From contig NZ_FNBW01000007.1 in NCBI RefSeq assembly GCF_900102465.1, positions 186,001 through 250,000 of the forward strand: a stretch of 64,000 nt of DNA, written 5' to 3'. Each line of letters opens with the position of its first letter. Position 1 is the stretch's first letter. Shown here piece after piece: positions 32,399 through 41,167 of this stretch. This DNA comes from Thalassobaculum litoreum DSM 18839 (GTDB taxonomy: Bacteria > Pseudomonadota > Alphaproteobacteria > Thalassobaculales > Thalassobaculaceae). The translations under genes and the position numbers were made by a program. A model generated the notes under the pieces. That model worked only from the letters and a program-made list of their open reading frames with translations. It had not been told where the DNA came from and searched no databases.

Positions 32399-32420
32399 GC
32401 CGCCGGCGCGTGACCCGGTC

Positions 32421-33632
32421 ATGACGCCAACCGGGGCCATGAAGCAAACCGGGGACGACCGGGACGGCACGCTGTCGCCGGCCCAGGTGATGCGCAGCCT
32501 GCTGGCGCATTACGCCTCCTCGATGGCGATCGGCCTGGCGGTCGGCGGCTTCGTGCCGCTGATCGCGGTGACCCTGGAGGCGCGCCAGGTCGATCCGGTC
32601 ATGATCGGCATCAACTCCGCCATGACCTCGCTCGGCGTGCTGGTGGTCGCGCCCAACGCGACCGTCTTTGTCCGCCGGTTCGGCGCCAGTCCGGCCATGG
32701 TCGGCGGCCTGCTGCTGACCGCGCTGTCGGCCCTGGCCATGGCCTTCATCGACAATCTCTGGGCCTGGATGGTCCTGCGCTTCCTGATGGGCGCCGGGGT
32801 CTCGATCCACTGGGTGGTCAGCGAGACCTGGATGAACGCCATCGTCAGCGAGCGGCGGCGCGGGCTGGTGATGTCGATCTACATCACCTCCATCGCATCG
32901 GGCTTCGCGCTCGGGCCGCTCATCCTGACCCTGATCGGGACCCAGGGGCCCGCACCCTTCGTGACCATCGCGGCGGTCACCGCCCTGACCGCGCTGCCGC
33001 TGGCGCTGATCCGCAAGCTGGCGCCGCCCCTGGCGCTGGAGACCAAGGGCAGCGTGATCCGGCTGGCCCGCGAGGCGCCGACCATCTTCGCCGCCGTGCT
33101 GACCGTCGGGCTGATCGACGCCGCGTTCTTCACCTTCCTGCCGATCTACGGCATCCGCCTCGGCATGCCGTCGGAGACGGCGATCACGCTGCTGACGGCG
33201 GTGTTCGCCGGCAACGTGGCGCTGCAGATCCCCCTGGGCTGGATCGCCGACCGGGTGAACCGGCGCGGCATGCTGCTGGTGCTGGGCACGATCTGCATCG
33301 CCTGTCCGGGGCTGGTGGCCTGGCTGCTGTGGGCGGATTCCCTGGCAGCCTATCCGATCCTGTTTATCTGGGGCGGCTGCAGCTTCGGGCTCTACACCGT
33401 CGGCGTCACCATGTTGGGCGAGCGCTACCGCGGCGGCGAGCTGGTCGCAGCCAACGCCGCCTTCGTCATGACCTTCGAGCTGGCCAACCTGTTCGGCCCG
33501 CCGCTTTCCGGCTGGGCGATCGAGGCGTGGGTGCCGACCGGGCTCATGCTCTACATGGCCAGCATTTGCGCCGGCTTCGTGCTGCTGTCGCTGATCCGGG
33601 GCTGGATGCGGGCGCGCGGCGCGGTAGGGTAG
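32421..33632 (+). CDS. MFS transporter, YcaD-like
   Basis: 403 residues; ATG 32421 chosen, and ATG 32439 is also possible. Twelve helices. 'MAIGLAVGGFVPLIAVTLEARQVDPVMIGINSAM', 'HWVVSETWMNAIVSERRRG' and 'IPLGWIADRVNRRGML' fit the YcaD/MFS_1-type carriers of alphaproteobacteria. Substrate unknown. The cupin gene follows after 32 bp. Confidence 0.88.
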   Translation: MTPTGAMKQTGDDRDGTLSPAQVMRSLLAHYASSMAIGLAVGGFVPLIAVTLEARQVDPVMIGINSAMTSLGVLVVAPNATVFVRRFGASPAMVGGLLLTALSALAMAFIDNLWAWMVLRFLMGAGVSIHWVVSETWMNAIVSERRRGLVMSIYITSIASGFALGPLILTLIGTQGPAPFVTIAAVTALTALPLALIRKLAPPLALETKGSVIRLAREAPTIFAAVLTVGLIDAAFFTFLPIYGIRLGMPSETAITLLTAVFAGNVALQIPLGWIADRVNRRGMLLVLGTICIACPGLVAWLLWADSLAAYPILFIWGGCSFGLYTVGVTMLGERYRGGELVAANAAFVMTFELANLFGPPLSGWAIEAWVPTGLMLYMASICAGFVLLSLIRGWMRARGAVG

Positions 33633-33664
33633 GGCAAGCCCAACAGCACAAAGGGAGATCCGCC

Positions 33665-34000
33665 ATGGAAGCGGTCAAGGACGCCGACCACCTCTACGAG
33701 GCCGAGTATCGGGCGCGGCATCTGGAGCGCCCCGGCTTCCGCATTCAGGAGATCCGACTGTCGCCGACCCAGAAGGTGCCGTGGCACACCCACACCAATG
33801 TGGGCGACACCTTCTACGTGCTGGAGGGGACGCTGCGGATCTACCTGATGAACCCGAAGGAATCCGTCGAGCTGGTCCCCGGCAAGAGCTACGAGGTGGT
33901 CGCCGGCCGGCCGCACCTGGTGACCAACGCGGGCGAGACCTCGGTCAGCTTCCTGATCATGCAGGGCGTGGGCGAGTACGACTACGTCCCGGTGGTCTGA
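33665..34000 (+). CDS. small single-domain cupin
   Basis: 111 residues; AAGGGAG precedes the ATG. 'PWHTHTNVGDTFYVLEGTLRIYL' holds the HxH...E metal-binding cupin motif 1, and 'PGKSYEVVAGRPHLVTNAG' motif 2 with its His. Beta-barrel protein that probably binds a metal and a small ligand. Following an MFS gene it may act on the transported compound (inference). Confidence 0.85.
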   Translation: MEAVKDADHLYEAEYRARHLERPGFRIQEIRLSPTQKVPWHTHTNVGDTFYVLEGTLRIYLMNPKESVELVPGKSYEVVAGRPHLVTNAGETSVSFLIMQGVGEYDYVPVV

Positions 34001-34009
34001 CGGTACAGG

Positions 34010-35206
34010 TCAGGGCAGCGGGCCGCGGGCGTCGCAGAACTGGCCCTTCCCCTTCAGCGGGGCGCAGAACCGGATGGCCGCGTCGCGGTTCGGGAAGCCC
34101 TGGGCCATCAGCCGCACATAGGTGCCGCGCCCGTTGCCCGGGTCGAACTCGCTGGTGACCATCTTCTTGTCCCCCAGGGCCGGGAACCGGCGCTGCAGGA
34201 CTGTCCAGCCCGTCTGCGCCGAGCGCTGGGACCGGTAGGACGCCAGATGCACCGCCCAGGGTCCCGACGACCCGCCGCCCGATGCGGCCGCGGTCCGGGG
34301 CGCGGTGGAACCGCCGGCCGCAGCCGCGGCGCCGCCGGCATCCAGCCCGGCGACCTTCTCCAGGCGCGAGACCACGTCCTCCAGACGCGAGATCAGGGCG
34401 TCGGCCCGCTCGGCCTCGGTGCCCATCGGCTCCTTGGCCATGCTGTCCGGGGCCATCGCCGGCGTCGGGGCGGCGCCCATGACGGCGACGGGCGGGGTGA
34501 CCGGCTGCTGCACGGTCGGGCCGTCCACCGGGTTCGGCGTCGCGGCGACGGTGGCCGGCAGCTCGCGGGTGCGGTCGTTGGCCAGGGTCACCGACAGCAG
34601 CTCCTTGCGCGACTGGCCGGTGCCGAAATCGCGGACCCGCAGCACGTAGTTCTGTACCACCGGCGAATAGAAGTAGCTGTCCAGGAAGTCCTTGCGCTGG
34701 CAGTCGATGCGGAAGGTCGTGTAGGTGCCGGCGGGGACCTGCACGTCCTCCTGACCGGTGACGGCGCAGCGGTGCTCCTCCTGCCAGCCGGCCGGCGCGT
34801 TCTCGGCCGAGCCGCGCACGGAGTAGGCGATCACGTTGCCTTCCTGCAGCGGGAAGAGCTGTTCGGGCGAGCCGATGATGGTCTGCTGTCCGCGGCCGAG
34901 CTCCGGATGCGACGACCAGCGCAGCTGCGGGGTGACCAGGGCGGCGTCCTTGGTCCAGATCAGGCCGCTGTCGTTGGTCCACACCACCCGGTCGGGGGCG
35001 ACGGAGACCACCTGCTCGCGGGTCGGCTGCCCGTTCTCGGTGTACACGAAGGTGTCGCCGGCGGCGTAGATCGGCGCCGGGGCCGGGGCCAGGCGGTCCT
35101 CGGGGGTGCTGCCGCCGAGACTATCGCCGATGCTGCCGACCGAGGAACAGCCGGACAGCAGGGCGGTCGCGATGGCCAGGAGAAGGAGCGGGCGGCGCTG
35201 CGCCAT
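34010..35206 (-). CDS. SPOR-domain lipoprotein
   Basis: 398 residues from ATG 35206 (an earlier ATG at 35257 would put 17 residues before the signal). Lipobox 'TALLSGCSS' predicts a lipid anchor. A beta-rich region (about 45-215; 'GDTFVYTENGQPTREQVVSVAPDRVVW') is followed by a Pro/Ala linker, a short coiled coil ('RLEDVVSRLEKV') and a C-terminal SPOR domain ('WAVHLASYRSQRSAQTGWTVLQRRF ...VRLMAQGFPNRDAAIRFC'). SPOR domains bind denuded peptidoglycan at division septa, so the protein probably acts in cell-wall remodelling. Confidence 0.85.
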   Translation of the reverse strand: MAQRRPLLLLAIATALLSGCSSVGSIGDSLGGSTPEDRLAPAPAPIYAAGDTFVYTENGQPTREQVVSVAPDRVVWTNDSGLIWTKDAALVTPQLRWSSHPELGRGQQTIIGSPEQLFPLQEGNVIAYSVRGSAENAPAGWQEEHRCAVTGQEDVQVPAGTYTTFRIDCQRKDFLDSYFYSPVVQNYVLRVRDFGTGQSRKELLSVTLANDRTRELPATVAATPNPVDGPTVQQPVTPPVAVMGAAPTPAMAPDSMAKEPMGTEAERADALISRLEDVVSRLEKVAGLDAGGAAAAAGGSTAPRTAAASGGGSSGPWAVHLASYRSQRSAQTGWTVLQRRFPALGDKKMVTSEFDPGNGRGTYVRLMAQGFPNRDAAIRFCAPLKGKGQFCDARGPLP

Positions 35207-35410
35207 GCGGATCGGCCTCTCGCCACTGGGGAGCACGGATTCGTCCTGAATCATCAATATTTTGCGGTTCGTGTCAAGGAAACCGCAAGACTGGCGCCAC
35301 GCAAAGTGTTGGCACTATGGTCGGAACTTTGATGGATTGACCGTCCCCGCGGCACCCGCCAATCTCGGCGCTAACCCTAGAATTCCCGTCCCTCAGCCGA
35401 GGAGGCCGCC

Positions 35411-36187
35411 ATGGCCCTTGCCTATGAGGCAGAAATCCCGTCAGTGCGCGAGCAGGTGAGCGAGGAGGAATGGCAGATCCGTGTGGATCTGGCCTGTCTC
35501 TACCGCCTGGTGGCGTTCTACCGCTGGACCGACTCGATCTACACGCACCTGTCGGCCCGCCTTCCGGGACCGGACCATCACTTCCTGCTGAACCCCTACG
35601 GGCTGATGTTCGAGGAGGTGACCGCGTCGTCGCTGGTGAAGATCGACACCGAGGGCAAGTCCGTCATGGACACGCCCTTCGAGGTGAACGAGGCCGGCTT
35701 CACCATCCACTCCGCCGTGCATATGGCGCGTCCGGAGGTGATGTGCGTCGCCCATACCCATACCCGCGCCGGCATGGCGGTCTCGGCCCAGAAGGAAGGG
35801 CTGCTGCCGATCACCCAGAACGCGATGATGTTCTACGGCGACCATCTCGCCTACCACACCTATGAGGGCATCGCCCTGGACCTGGACGAGCGCGAGCGCC
35901 TGCAGGCCGATCTCGGCGACCGCTACGCCATGATCCTGCGCAACCACGGCCTGCTGGCCTGCGGGCGCACCATCGGCGAGGCGTTCGAGATCCTGCAGAA
36001 CCTGGAGCATGCCTGCGTCGCCCAGCTCTCCGCCCAGACCGGCCAGGAGCTGATCATCCCGTCCGACGAGGTCTGCCAGCACACCGCCGACCAGTTCTGG
36101 GGCGACGGCTCCAAGCCGTTCGGCGAGCGCGCCTGGCCGGCGATGCGCCGGATGATGGACCGCTACAGCCCGGGCTACGACGCCTGA
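35411..36187 (+). CDS. class II aldolase/adducin-family protein
   Basis: 258 residues; GGAGG precedes the ATG. 'THLSARLPG', 'HFLLNPYGLMFEEVTASSLVKID' and zinc-ligand 'VAHTHTRAGMAVSAQ' with 'ILRNHGLLACG' are the class II aldolase/adducin pattern (three His). Likely an aldolase, epimerase or decarboxylase acting on a hydroxy or keto acid. The stop codon lies inside a tandem-repeat array. Confidence 0.9.
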   Translation: MALAYEAEIPSVREQVSEEEWQIRVDLACLYRLVAFYRWTDSIYTHLSARLPGPDHHFLLNPYGLMFEEVTASSLVKIDTEGKSVMDTPFEVNEAGFTIHSAVHMARPEVMCVAHTHTRAGMAVSAQKEGLLPITQNAMMFYGDHLAYHTYEGIALDLDERERLQADLGDRYAMILRNHGLLACGRTIGEAFEILQNLEHACVAQLSAQTGQELIIPSDEVCQHTADQFWGDGSKPFGERAWPAMRRMMDRYSPGYDA

Positions 36188-36256
36188 CCCGGCCACCGAG
36201 CCGGGTCCTGATCCGGCCTCCGGGCCGGGTCCCGATCCGGTAGCAAGCTGGGTCGT
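36184..36256. repeat. 24-bp tandem repeats starting at the aldolase stop codon
   Basis: Three imperfect 24-bp units (CCTGACCCGGCC...GAGCCGGGT; CCTGATCCGGCC...GGGCCGGGT; CCCGATCCGG...AGCTGGGT). The TGA stop of the aldolase gene lies in the first unit. Each unit contains a CCGGCC/GGCCGG-type hairpin. Confidence 0.65.
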
Positions 36257-36267
36257 GAACGATCTTC

Positions 36268-36290
36268 GGCCCCGTCCGTGCGACGGGGCC
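36268..36290 (+). terminator. GC hairpin after the aldolase gene
   Basis: GGCCCCGTC (36268-36276) pairs perfectly with GACGGGGCC (36282-36290) around the loop CGTGC. There is no T-run, so it would be a Rho-independent terminator of weak type or an mRNA 3' stabiliser. Confidence 0.5.
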
Positions 36291-36346
36291 GCTTCGGTCG
36301 TTCGGCCGACTTGGATACCCCATTCTAGATTCTAGGAGATGCGTGC

Positions 36347-37975
36347 ATGACGCGGGTGGCCGCTGATACCGTCCTGTCGGGCGGAAAGGTCTTTCTTGGC
36401 CCCGGACTCGGTTTCGCCGAGGCGGTGGCGATCTGGCAGGGGCGGGTCCTGGCCACCGGCACGGCATCGGAGATCGCCGACCTGATCGGTCCGGACACGA
36501 AGAAGATCGGCCTCGCCGGCCGCCTCGCGGTGCCGGGGCTGAACGACGCCCACCAGCACATGATGGCCGTCGGCATGGGCACCCTGGAGGTCAACCTCAA
36601 GGGCGAGGACATCACCTCGATCGGCGACATTCTGGCCGCGATCAAGGCGCGGGCCGACACCCTGGCGCCGGGCGAGTGGATCATGGGCCGCGGCTACGAC
36701 CACTTCAATCTGGCCGAGAAGCGCCATCCGCTGCGCGAAGAGCTGGACATGGTGGCGCCTGACAACCCGGTCTACATCAAGCGCACCTGCGGCCATATGG
36801 GCGTGGCCAACTCCAAGGCGCTGGAACTGGCGCAGGTCCGCGAAGGCATCGCCAATCCGGCCGGCGGCCATGTGGAGGCGCAGAACGGCAAGCTGACCGG
36901 CCTGTTGCAGGAGACCGCCCAGCAGCTCGTGTATCGTGCCTTTCCGAAGGCCGGCATGGACGATTTCGTCGACGGCATCGAGGCCGGCGCGAAACTCAAC
37001 CTGTCCTACGGCTTCACCTCCTGCACCGATCCGGGAGTCGGCCTGCGCGAGGGCTACCGCGACTGGCAGGCCTATCTCTTCGCCCGCCGCCAGGGCCGTC
37101 TGCCGCAGCGCATGTATCTGATGCCGCTGGCGGGGGCGACCGGCTGGCCAGACCGCATCCTCGACATGGACTTCATGACCGGCGACGGCGACGAGTGGGT
37201 CCGCACCGGGCCGATGAAGCTGTTCGCCGACGGCTCGGCCGGCGGCAAGACCGCGGCCATGTCCTCGCCCTATGCCGACGATTCCGAGAATTTCGGCATC
37301 TTCATCTACGGCGACGAGGAGATCCACGGCTACATCGCCGACTACCACGCCCGCGGCTTCCAGATCGCCACCCATGCCATCGGCGACGCGGCGATCGAGC
37401 AGGTGCTCAGCGGCTACGAGAAGGCGATCGGCAACCAGGTCCAGTCCGACCGCCGCCACCGGATCGAGCATTGCGGCTTCCTGTCGACCGACCAGATCGC
37501 CCGCATGGCCAAGGCCGGCGTGCTGCCGGCACCGCAGTCGATCTTCCTGTACGAGTTCGGAGACCTGTATCTCGACGCGCTCGGCCCGGAGCGGCCGGCG
37601 GCGAGCTATCCGATGCGCAGCTGGATCGATGCCGGCCTGCACCCCTCGGGCAGCTCCGACGGGCCGGTGTCCCAGACCAACCCGTTCCGCGGCATCTACA
37701 ACATGGTCACCCGCAAGACTTCGCGGGGCACGGTGATCGGCCCCGAGGAGCGGATCACCGTGGAGGAGGCGATCGGCGCCTACACCGTGAACGGCGCCTA
37801 CGGCTCGTTCGAGGAGGGGCTGAAGGGCACGCTGGAAGTGGGCAGGCTCGGCGACGTGGCGGTGTTCGACACCGACCTGTTCGCCACCGAGCCGGAAGCC
37901 TGGATCGACGCCCAGTGCGACCTGACGGTGCTCGGCGGCGCACTGGCCTACGACCGCCAGGGCGAGGCGGCTTAG
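36347..37975 (+). CDS. YtcJ-like amidohydrolase
   Basis: 542 residues. 'VPGLNDAHQHMMAVG' carries the HxH metal motif, 'IATHAIGDAAIEQVL' and 'RHRIEHCGF' further His ligands, and 'PSGSSDGPVSQTNPFRGI' the catalytic Asp. This is the amidohydrolase-3/YtcJ group, which hydrolyses exocyclic or N-acyl amides in varied substrates. Preceded by AGGAG. First of several hydrolases for cyclic and linear amides in the next 10 kb. Confidence 0.9.
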   Translation: MTRVAADTVLSGGKVFLGPGLGFAEAVAIWQGRVLATGTASEIADLIGPDTKKIGLAGRLAVPGLNDAHQHMMAVGMGTLEVNLKGEDITSIGDILAAIKARADTLAPGEWIMGRGYDHFNLAEKRHPLREELDMVAPDNPVYIKRTCGHMGVANSKALELAQVREGIANPAGGHVEAQNGKLTGLLQETAQQLVYRAFPKAGMDDFVDGIEAGAKLNLSYGFTSCTDPGVGLREGYRDWQAYLFARRQGRLPQRMYLMPLAGATGWPDRILDMDFMTGDGDEWVRTGPMKLFADGSAGGKTAAMSSPYADDSENFGIFIYGDEEIHGYIADYHARGFQIATHAIGDAAIEQVLSGYEKAIGNQVQSDRRHRIEHCGFLSTDQIARMAKAGVLPAPQSIFLYEFGDLYLDALGPERPAASYPMRSWIDAGLHPSGSSDGPVSQTNPFRGIYNMVTRKTSRGTVIGPEERITVEEAIGAYTVNGAYGSFEEGLKGTLEVGRLGDVAVFDTDLFATEPEAWIDAQCDLTVLGGALAYDRQGEAA

Positions 37976-38020
37976 GCAGCAGGGGGGGCGTAGGCGCGAG
38001 CCCTCGCCCCAGCACCTTTC

Positions 38021-38136
38021 CCCCTTCCCGGCCTTGTGCCGGGACCCCGACCGCCGCGCGATGGAGCGCCGGAGATCGATCCCCGGCGCCGCATCGGCCC
38101 CTTCCCGCGATCCCGGCGCACGGCCGGGAAGACGGG
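38021..38136 (-). repeat. palindromic repeat, copy C (reverse orientation)
   Basis: Arms CCCTTCCCGGCCTTGTGCC and GCACGGCCGGGAAGACGGG frame a core that aligns with the complement of the cores of copies A and B, so it is inverted relative to them and more diverged. It lies between the convergent amidohydrolase and BioY genes. Confidence 0.75.
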
Positions 38137-38159
38137 AAAGGGTGGGGAGGGGGCGGAGG

Positions 38160-38750
38160 TTACCCCCGCACCTTCCGCAGCACCGCCCAGGCCGGCGGCA
38201 GAACCGCCACCGCCAGCGCGGTCTTCAGCAGCGTCGCCGCCCAGAACGGCGCCACGCCGGCCGCAAACGCCGTCTCCGCGCCGACCAGCACCGCCAGCCA
38301 GGCGAAGCCGACCGCGAACACCGCCGCATGGCCGAGGCCGGCGGCGGCGACCGTCTTCAGCCAGGACCGGTCCCAGCCCCGTTCGGCCAGCGCGCCGCAC
38401 AGCCACGCACCGGCGACGAAGCCCATCAGATAGCCGCCGGTCGGCCCGGCCATATAGGCGAGGCCGAGGCCCTTTTCCGGCGTCCCGGCGAAGACCGGCA
38501 GGCCGAGCGCGCCCTGGGCCAGGTACAGCATCACGGTGGCCGCCCCCAGGCGCGGGCCGAGCGCCATGCCGAGGACCATGATGACGAAGGTCTGCATGGT
38601 CATCGGCACGGGATAGAACGGGATCTGCGTCTTCGCCGAGAGCGTCAGCAGCACCGAGCCGGCGAGCGCCAGCCCGGCGTCGCGCAGCAGGCGCCGGGTG
38701 CGGCCGTCGACCGGCAGGGCGGTGTCGAGAAGGGTGGGATAAGCGGTCAT
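38160..38750 (-). CDS. bioY: BioY biotin transporter
   Basis: 196 residues from ATG 38750. Six hydrophobic segments; 'KTQIPFYPVPMTMQTFVIMVLG' and 'GLPVFAGTPEKGLGLAYMAGPTGGYLMGFVAGAWLCG' are the BioY signature of the biotin-binding S component of ECF-type transporters. No ECF ATPase or T component is adjacent, so it works alone or with shared subunits. A divergent amidohydrolase gene begins about 200 bp away. Confidence 0.94.
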   Translation of the reverse strand: MTAYPTLLDTALPVDGRTRRLLRDAGLALAGSVLLTLSAKTQIPFYPVPMTMQTFVIMVLGMALGPRLGAATVMLYLAQGALGLPVFAGTPEKGLGLAYMAGPTGGYLMGFVAGAWLCGALAERGWDRSWLKTVAAAGLGHAAVFAVGFAWLAVLVGAETAFAAGVAPFWAATLLKTALAVAVLPPAWAVLRKVRG

Positions 38751-38952
38751 GCCAGAGTTCCGTTGGCAGGTTGTCGAGACGCGAACGGTCGGAAGACGGC
38801 GCCGGCCTGTCAACGGTGACCCGACGTCACTTAAGGCGATTTCTCCGGTTTGACGCGGCCGGTCCCGCCCCGCACACTCGCTGCCGCCGCGGGAGCCCCC
38901 GCCGACCGGATCTGCAATCGAGCCGGAACTGCAATCGAGAATGAGGAAGACC

Positions 38953-40407
38953 ATGAGCCGCACGACGGTGATCAAGAATTGCGACTGGGTGATCGCCTGG
39001 GATCCCGACGGCGGTGCCGAGGGCACCGGCGGCCATGTCTATCTGAAGGGCGCCGACATCGCCTTCCGCGACCACGCGCTGATCCATGTGGGCAAGGGCT
39101 TCGACGGCGAGGCCGACGTCACCCTGGACGGGGCCGGCAAGATGGTTATGCCGGGCTTCATCGACGTCCATTCCCACCCTGCCTCCGAACCCGGCAACAA
39201 GGGGCTGAACGAGGAGCTGGGCTCGCCCAAGCTCGGCCAGTCCTCGCTCTACGAGTACATGCCGGTCTTCCGCATGTTGCCCGAGGGCGCCAGCCCGGCC
39301 ATGCGCTTCGCCATCCACGAGATGCTGAAGAGCGGCGTGACCACCTATTGCGACCTGTCCATGGCGCGCGACGGCTGGGTCGAGGACGTGGCGTCGACCG
39401 GCATCCGCGGCGTGCTCTGCCCGATGTACCGCTCGGCCGCCTGGACCACCAAGGACGGCCATTCCGTCGTCTACGACTGGGACGAGGCCGCCGGCGAGCG
39501 GGCCATGGAGCGGGCCATCGCGACCATCGACGAGGCCGACGCCCACCCCTCGGGCCGCATGTCCGGCATGATGGGCCCGTCGCAGATCGACACCTGCACC
39601 GCCGAGCTGATCCAGGCCTCCCACAAGGAGGCGATGGACCGGGGCATCACCATGCACATTCACGCAGCCCAGAGCGTGGTCGAGTTCAACGAGATGACCC
39701 GCCGCCACGGCATGACGCCGATCGAGTGGCTGGACGATCTCGGCGTGCTGACCGACGGCACCATCGTCGCCCACGGCATCTTCCTCAACGATCACCCCTG
39801 GCTGCACTGGCCGCAGGCGAACGATTTCGGTCGGCTGGTCGCCTCGGGCGCGGGCGTGGCGCATTGCCCGAACGTGTTCTGGCGCCGCGGCATCGCGCTG
39901 AACCATGTCGGCCGCTACATGGAGGCGGGCATCCCGCTCGGCCTCGGCACCGACACCTTCCCGCACAACTTCATCCACGAGATGGAGGTGGCGATGATCG
40001 CCGGGCGGCTGATGGCCGGCGACTTCACCAACGCCACCACGGAGCAGATCTTCTACGCCGCGACGGCGGGGGCGGCCGCTCTGATCGGCCGCGACGACAT
40101 CGGCCGGCTGGAGGTGGGCTGCAAGGCCGACTTCACCGTGGTCGATTGCGGCCATCCCTACATGCAGCCGCTGCGCGACCCGATCCGCAGCCTGATCTAC
40201 TCCGCCGGCGACCGCGCGGTGGAGGATGTCTGGGTGCACGGCCAGAAGGTGGTCTCCAAGGGCGAGGTCGACAGCATCGACGTGGCCGACGTGTCGGCCA
40301 AGCTGAACGCGTTTCAGGAGATCACCATCTCCGGCGTGCGCCAGCGCGACTGGGCCGGCCGCGACATCGACACCATGACGCCGATGGTGTTCGAGACCCG
40401 GGAGTAG
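38953..40407 (+). CDS. amidohydrolase of the ATZ/TRZ (chlorohydrolase-like) family
   Basis: 484 residues; ATG 38953 has GAGGA six bases upstream, preferred over ATG 38941. 'MPGFIDVHSHPASEPGNK' gives the HxH motif, 'MHIHAAQSVVEF' and 'VAHGIFLND' later His ligands, 'GLGTDTFPHNFIHEM' the catalytic Asp. It belongs to the cytosine/guanine deaminase-like branch (deamination or dechlorination of ring carbons). Substrate unknown. A strong hairpin follows at 40415-40444. Confidence 0.9.
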   Translation: MSRTTVIKNCDWVIAWDPDGGAEGTGGHVYLKGADIAFRDHALIHVGKGFDGEADVTLDGAGKMVMPGFIDVHSHPASEPGNKGLNEELGSPKLGQSSLYEYMPVFRMLPEGASPAMRFAIHEMLKSGVTTYCDLSMARDGWVEDVASTGIRGVLCPMYRSAAWTTKDGHSVVYDWDEAAGERAMERAIATIDEADAHPSGRMSGMMGPSQIDTCTAELIQASHKEAMDRGITMHIHAAQSVVEFNEMTRRHGMTPIEWLDDLGVLTDGTIVAHGIFLNDHPWLHWPQANDFGRLVASGAGVAHCPNVFWRRGIALNHVGRYMEAGIPLGLGTDTFPHNFIHEMEVAMIAGRLMAGDFTNATTEQIFYAATAGAAALIGRDDIGRLEVGCKADFTVVDCGHPYMQPLRDPIRSLIYSAGDRAVEDVWVHGQKVVSKGEVDSIDVADVSAKLNAFQEITISGVRQRDWAGRDIDTMTPMVFETRE

Positions 40408-40414
40408 GACGGAC

Positions 40415-40444
40415 ACGGGCGGTGGGCCGACGCTCACCGCCCGT
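40415..40444 (+). terminator. perfect 10-bp stem after the ATZ/TRZ gene
   Basis: ACGGGCGGTG (40415-40424) pairs with CACCGCCCGT (40435-40444) around a 10-base loop. No T-run follows. Probable transcript 3' end. Confidence 0.5.
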
Positions 40445-40554
40445 CACAACCGGTTGAAGACCGTGCGAGGTGATTGTAACCGACCGCGGGTGCGGCTCAT
40501 TAGGGGCGGGACGTCGATGCGATCGACGCCCGCAACGCAGGAGCCCGCAGCGCC

Positions 40555-41055
40555 ATGGCCACCACCGATACCGACAGCCGCCCGACCGTCCCGCCGCTGA
40601 CCGCCGCCACCGTGGGGCTGATGTTCCTCGCCGGCGCCGTCGCCACCATGGCCTTCGACCTGTGGGGACAGCTCGTCAGCCCGGCGCTCGGCTGGGCCAA
40701 CCTGTCGCCCCACGGTCTGGCCAAGAGCCTGCTCGGTACCTTCGGGCTGCCGAACGGCGATTTCGCCGGCTATTTCGTGCATTTCTATCTGGTCGGCCTG
40801 ATCGGCTATCCGGTCGGCTGGCTGTTCATCTTCAAGCCCCTCTGGGAGAAGGTCCTGGGCGGCATCGGCGGCTGGTTCCTGCCGGCGGCGGTCTACGGCT
40901 TCGGCCTGTGGGTCTTCGCCATCGGCGGCATCACCGCGATCGCCGGGCTGCCGTTCTTCCTGAACTTCACCGGCATCACCTGGGTCGCCCTGGTCGGCCA
41001 CGTGCTCTACGGCATCGTCCTGGTGCTGGTCATCCGGCTCGCCGGGCGGGGCTGA
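40555..41055 (+). CDS. four-helix membrane protein
   Basis: 166 residues with hydrophobic segments at about 17-36, 71-90, 103-127 and 137-161. 'GYFVHFYLVGLIGYPVGWLFIFKPLWEKVLGGIGGW' and 'GLWVFAIGGITAIAGLPFFLNFTGITWVALVGH' resemble small membrane proteins of unknown function found in alphaproteobacteria. No transport or redox motif. Could be a partner of a transporter or unrelated to the neighbouring catabolic genes. Confidence 0.7.
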   Translation: MATTDTDSRPTVPPLTAATVGLMFLAGAVATMAFDLWGQLVSPALGWANLSPHGLAKSLLGTFGLPNGDFAGYFVHFYLVGLIGYPVGWLFIFKPLWEKVLGGIGGWFLPAAVYGFGLWVFAIGGITAIAGLPFFLNFTGITWVALVGHVLYGIVLVLVIRLAGRG

Positions 41056-41129
41056 CGAACCGTCGCTTCACCCCATCTCCGACACCGGGGGTCGCGCCTG
41101 CACCAAGGCCGCGTTAAAAGGCGCGCTAT

Positions 41130-41146
41130 GCGATCTGCATGATCGC
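41130..41146. promoter_or_regulatory. 17-bp palindrome upstream of folD
   Basis: GCGATCTGCATGATCGC: perfect 6-bp arms around TGCAT, 22 bp before the folD start and downstream of the likely promoter. The length fits a dimeric repressor such as GntR/FadR. No regulator gene is adjacent. Confidence 0.4.
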
Positions 41147-41167
41147 GGAGCAGGCACGGGGTAAGCG

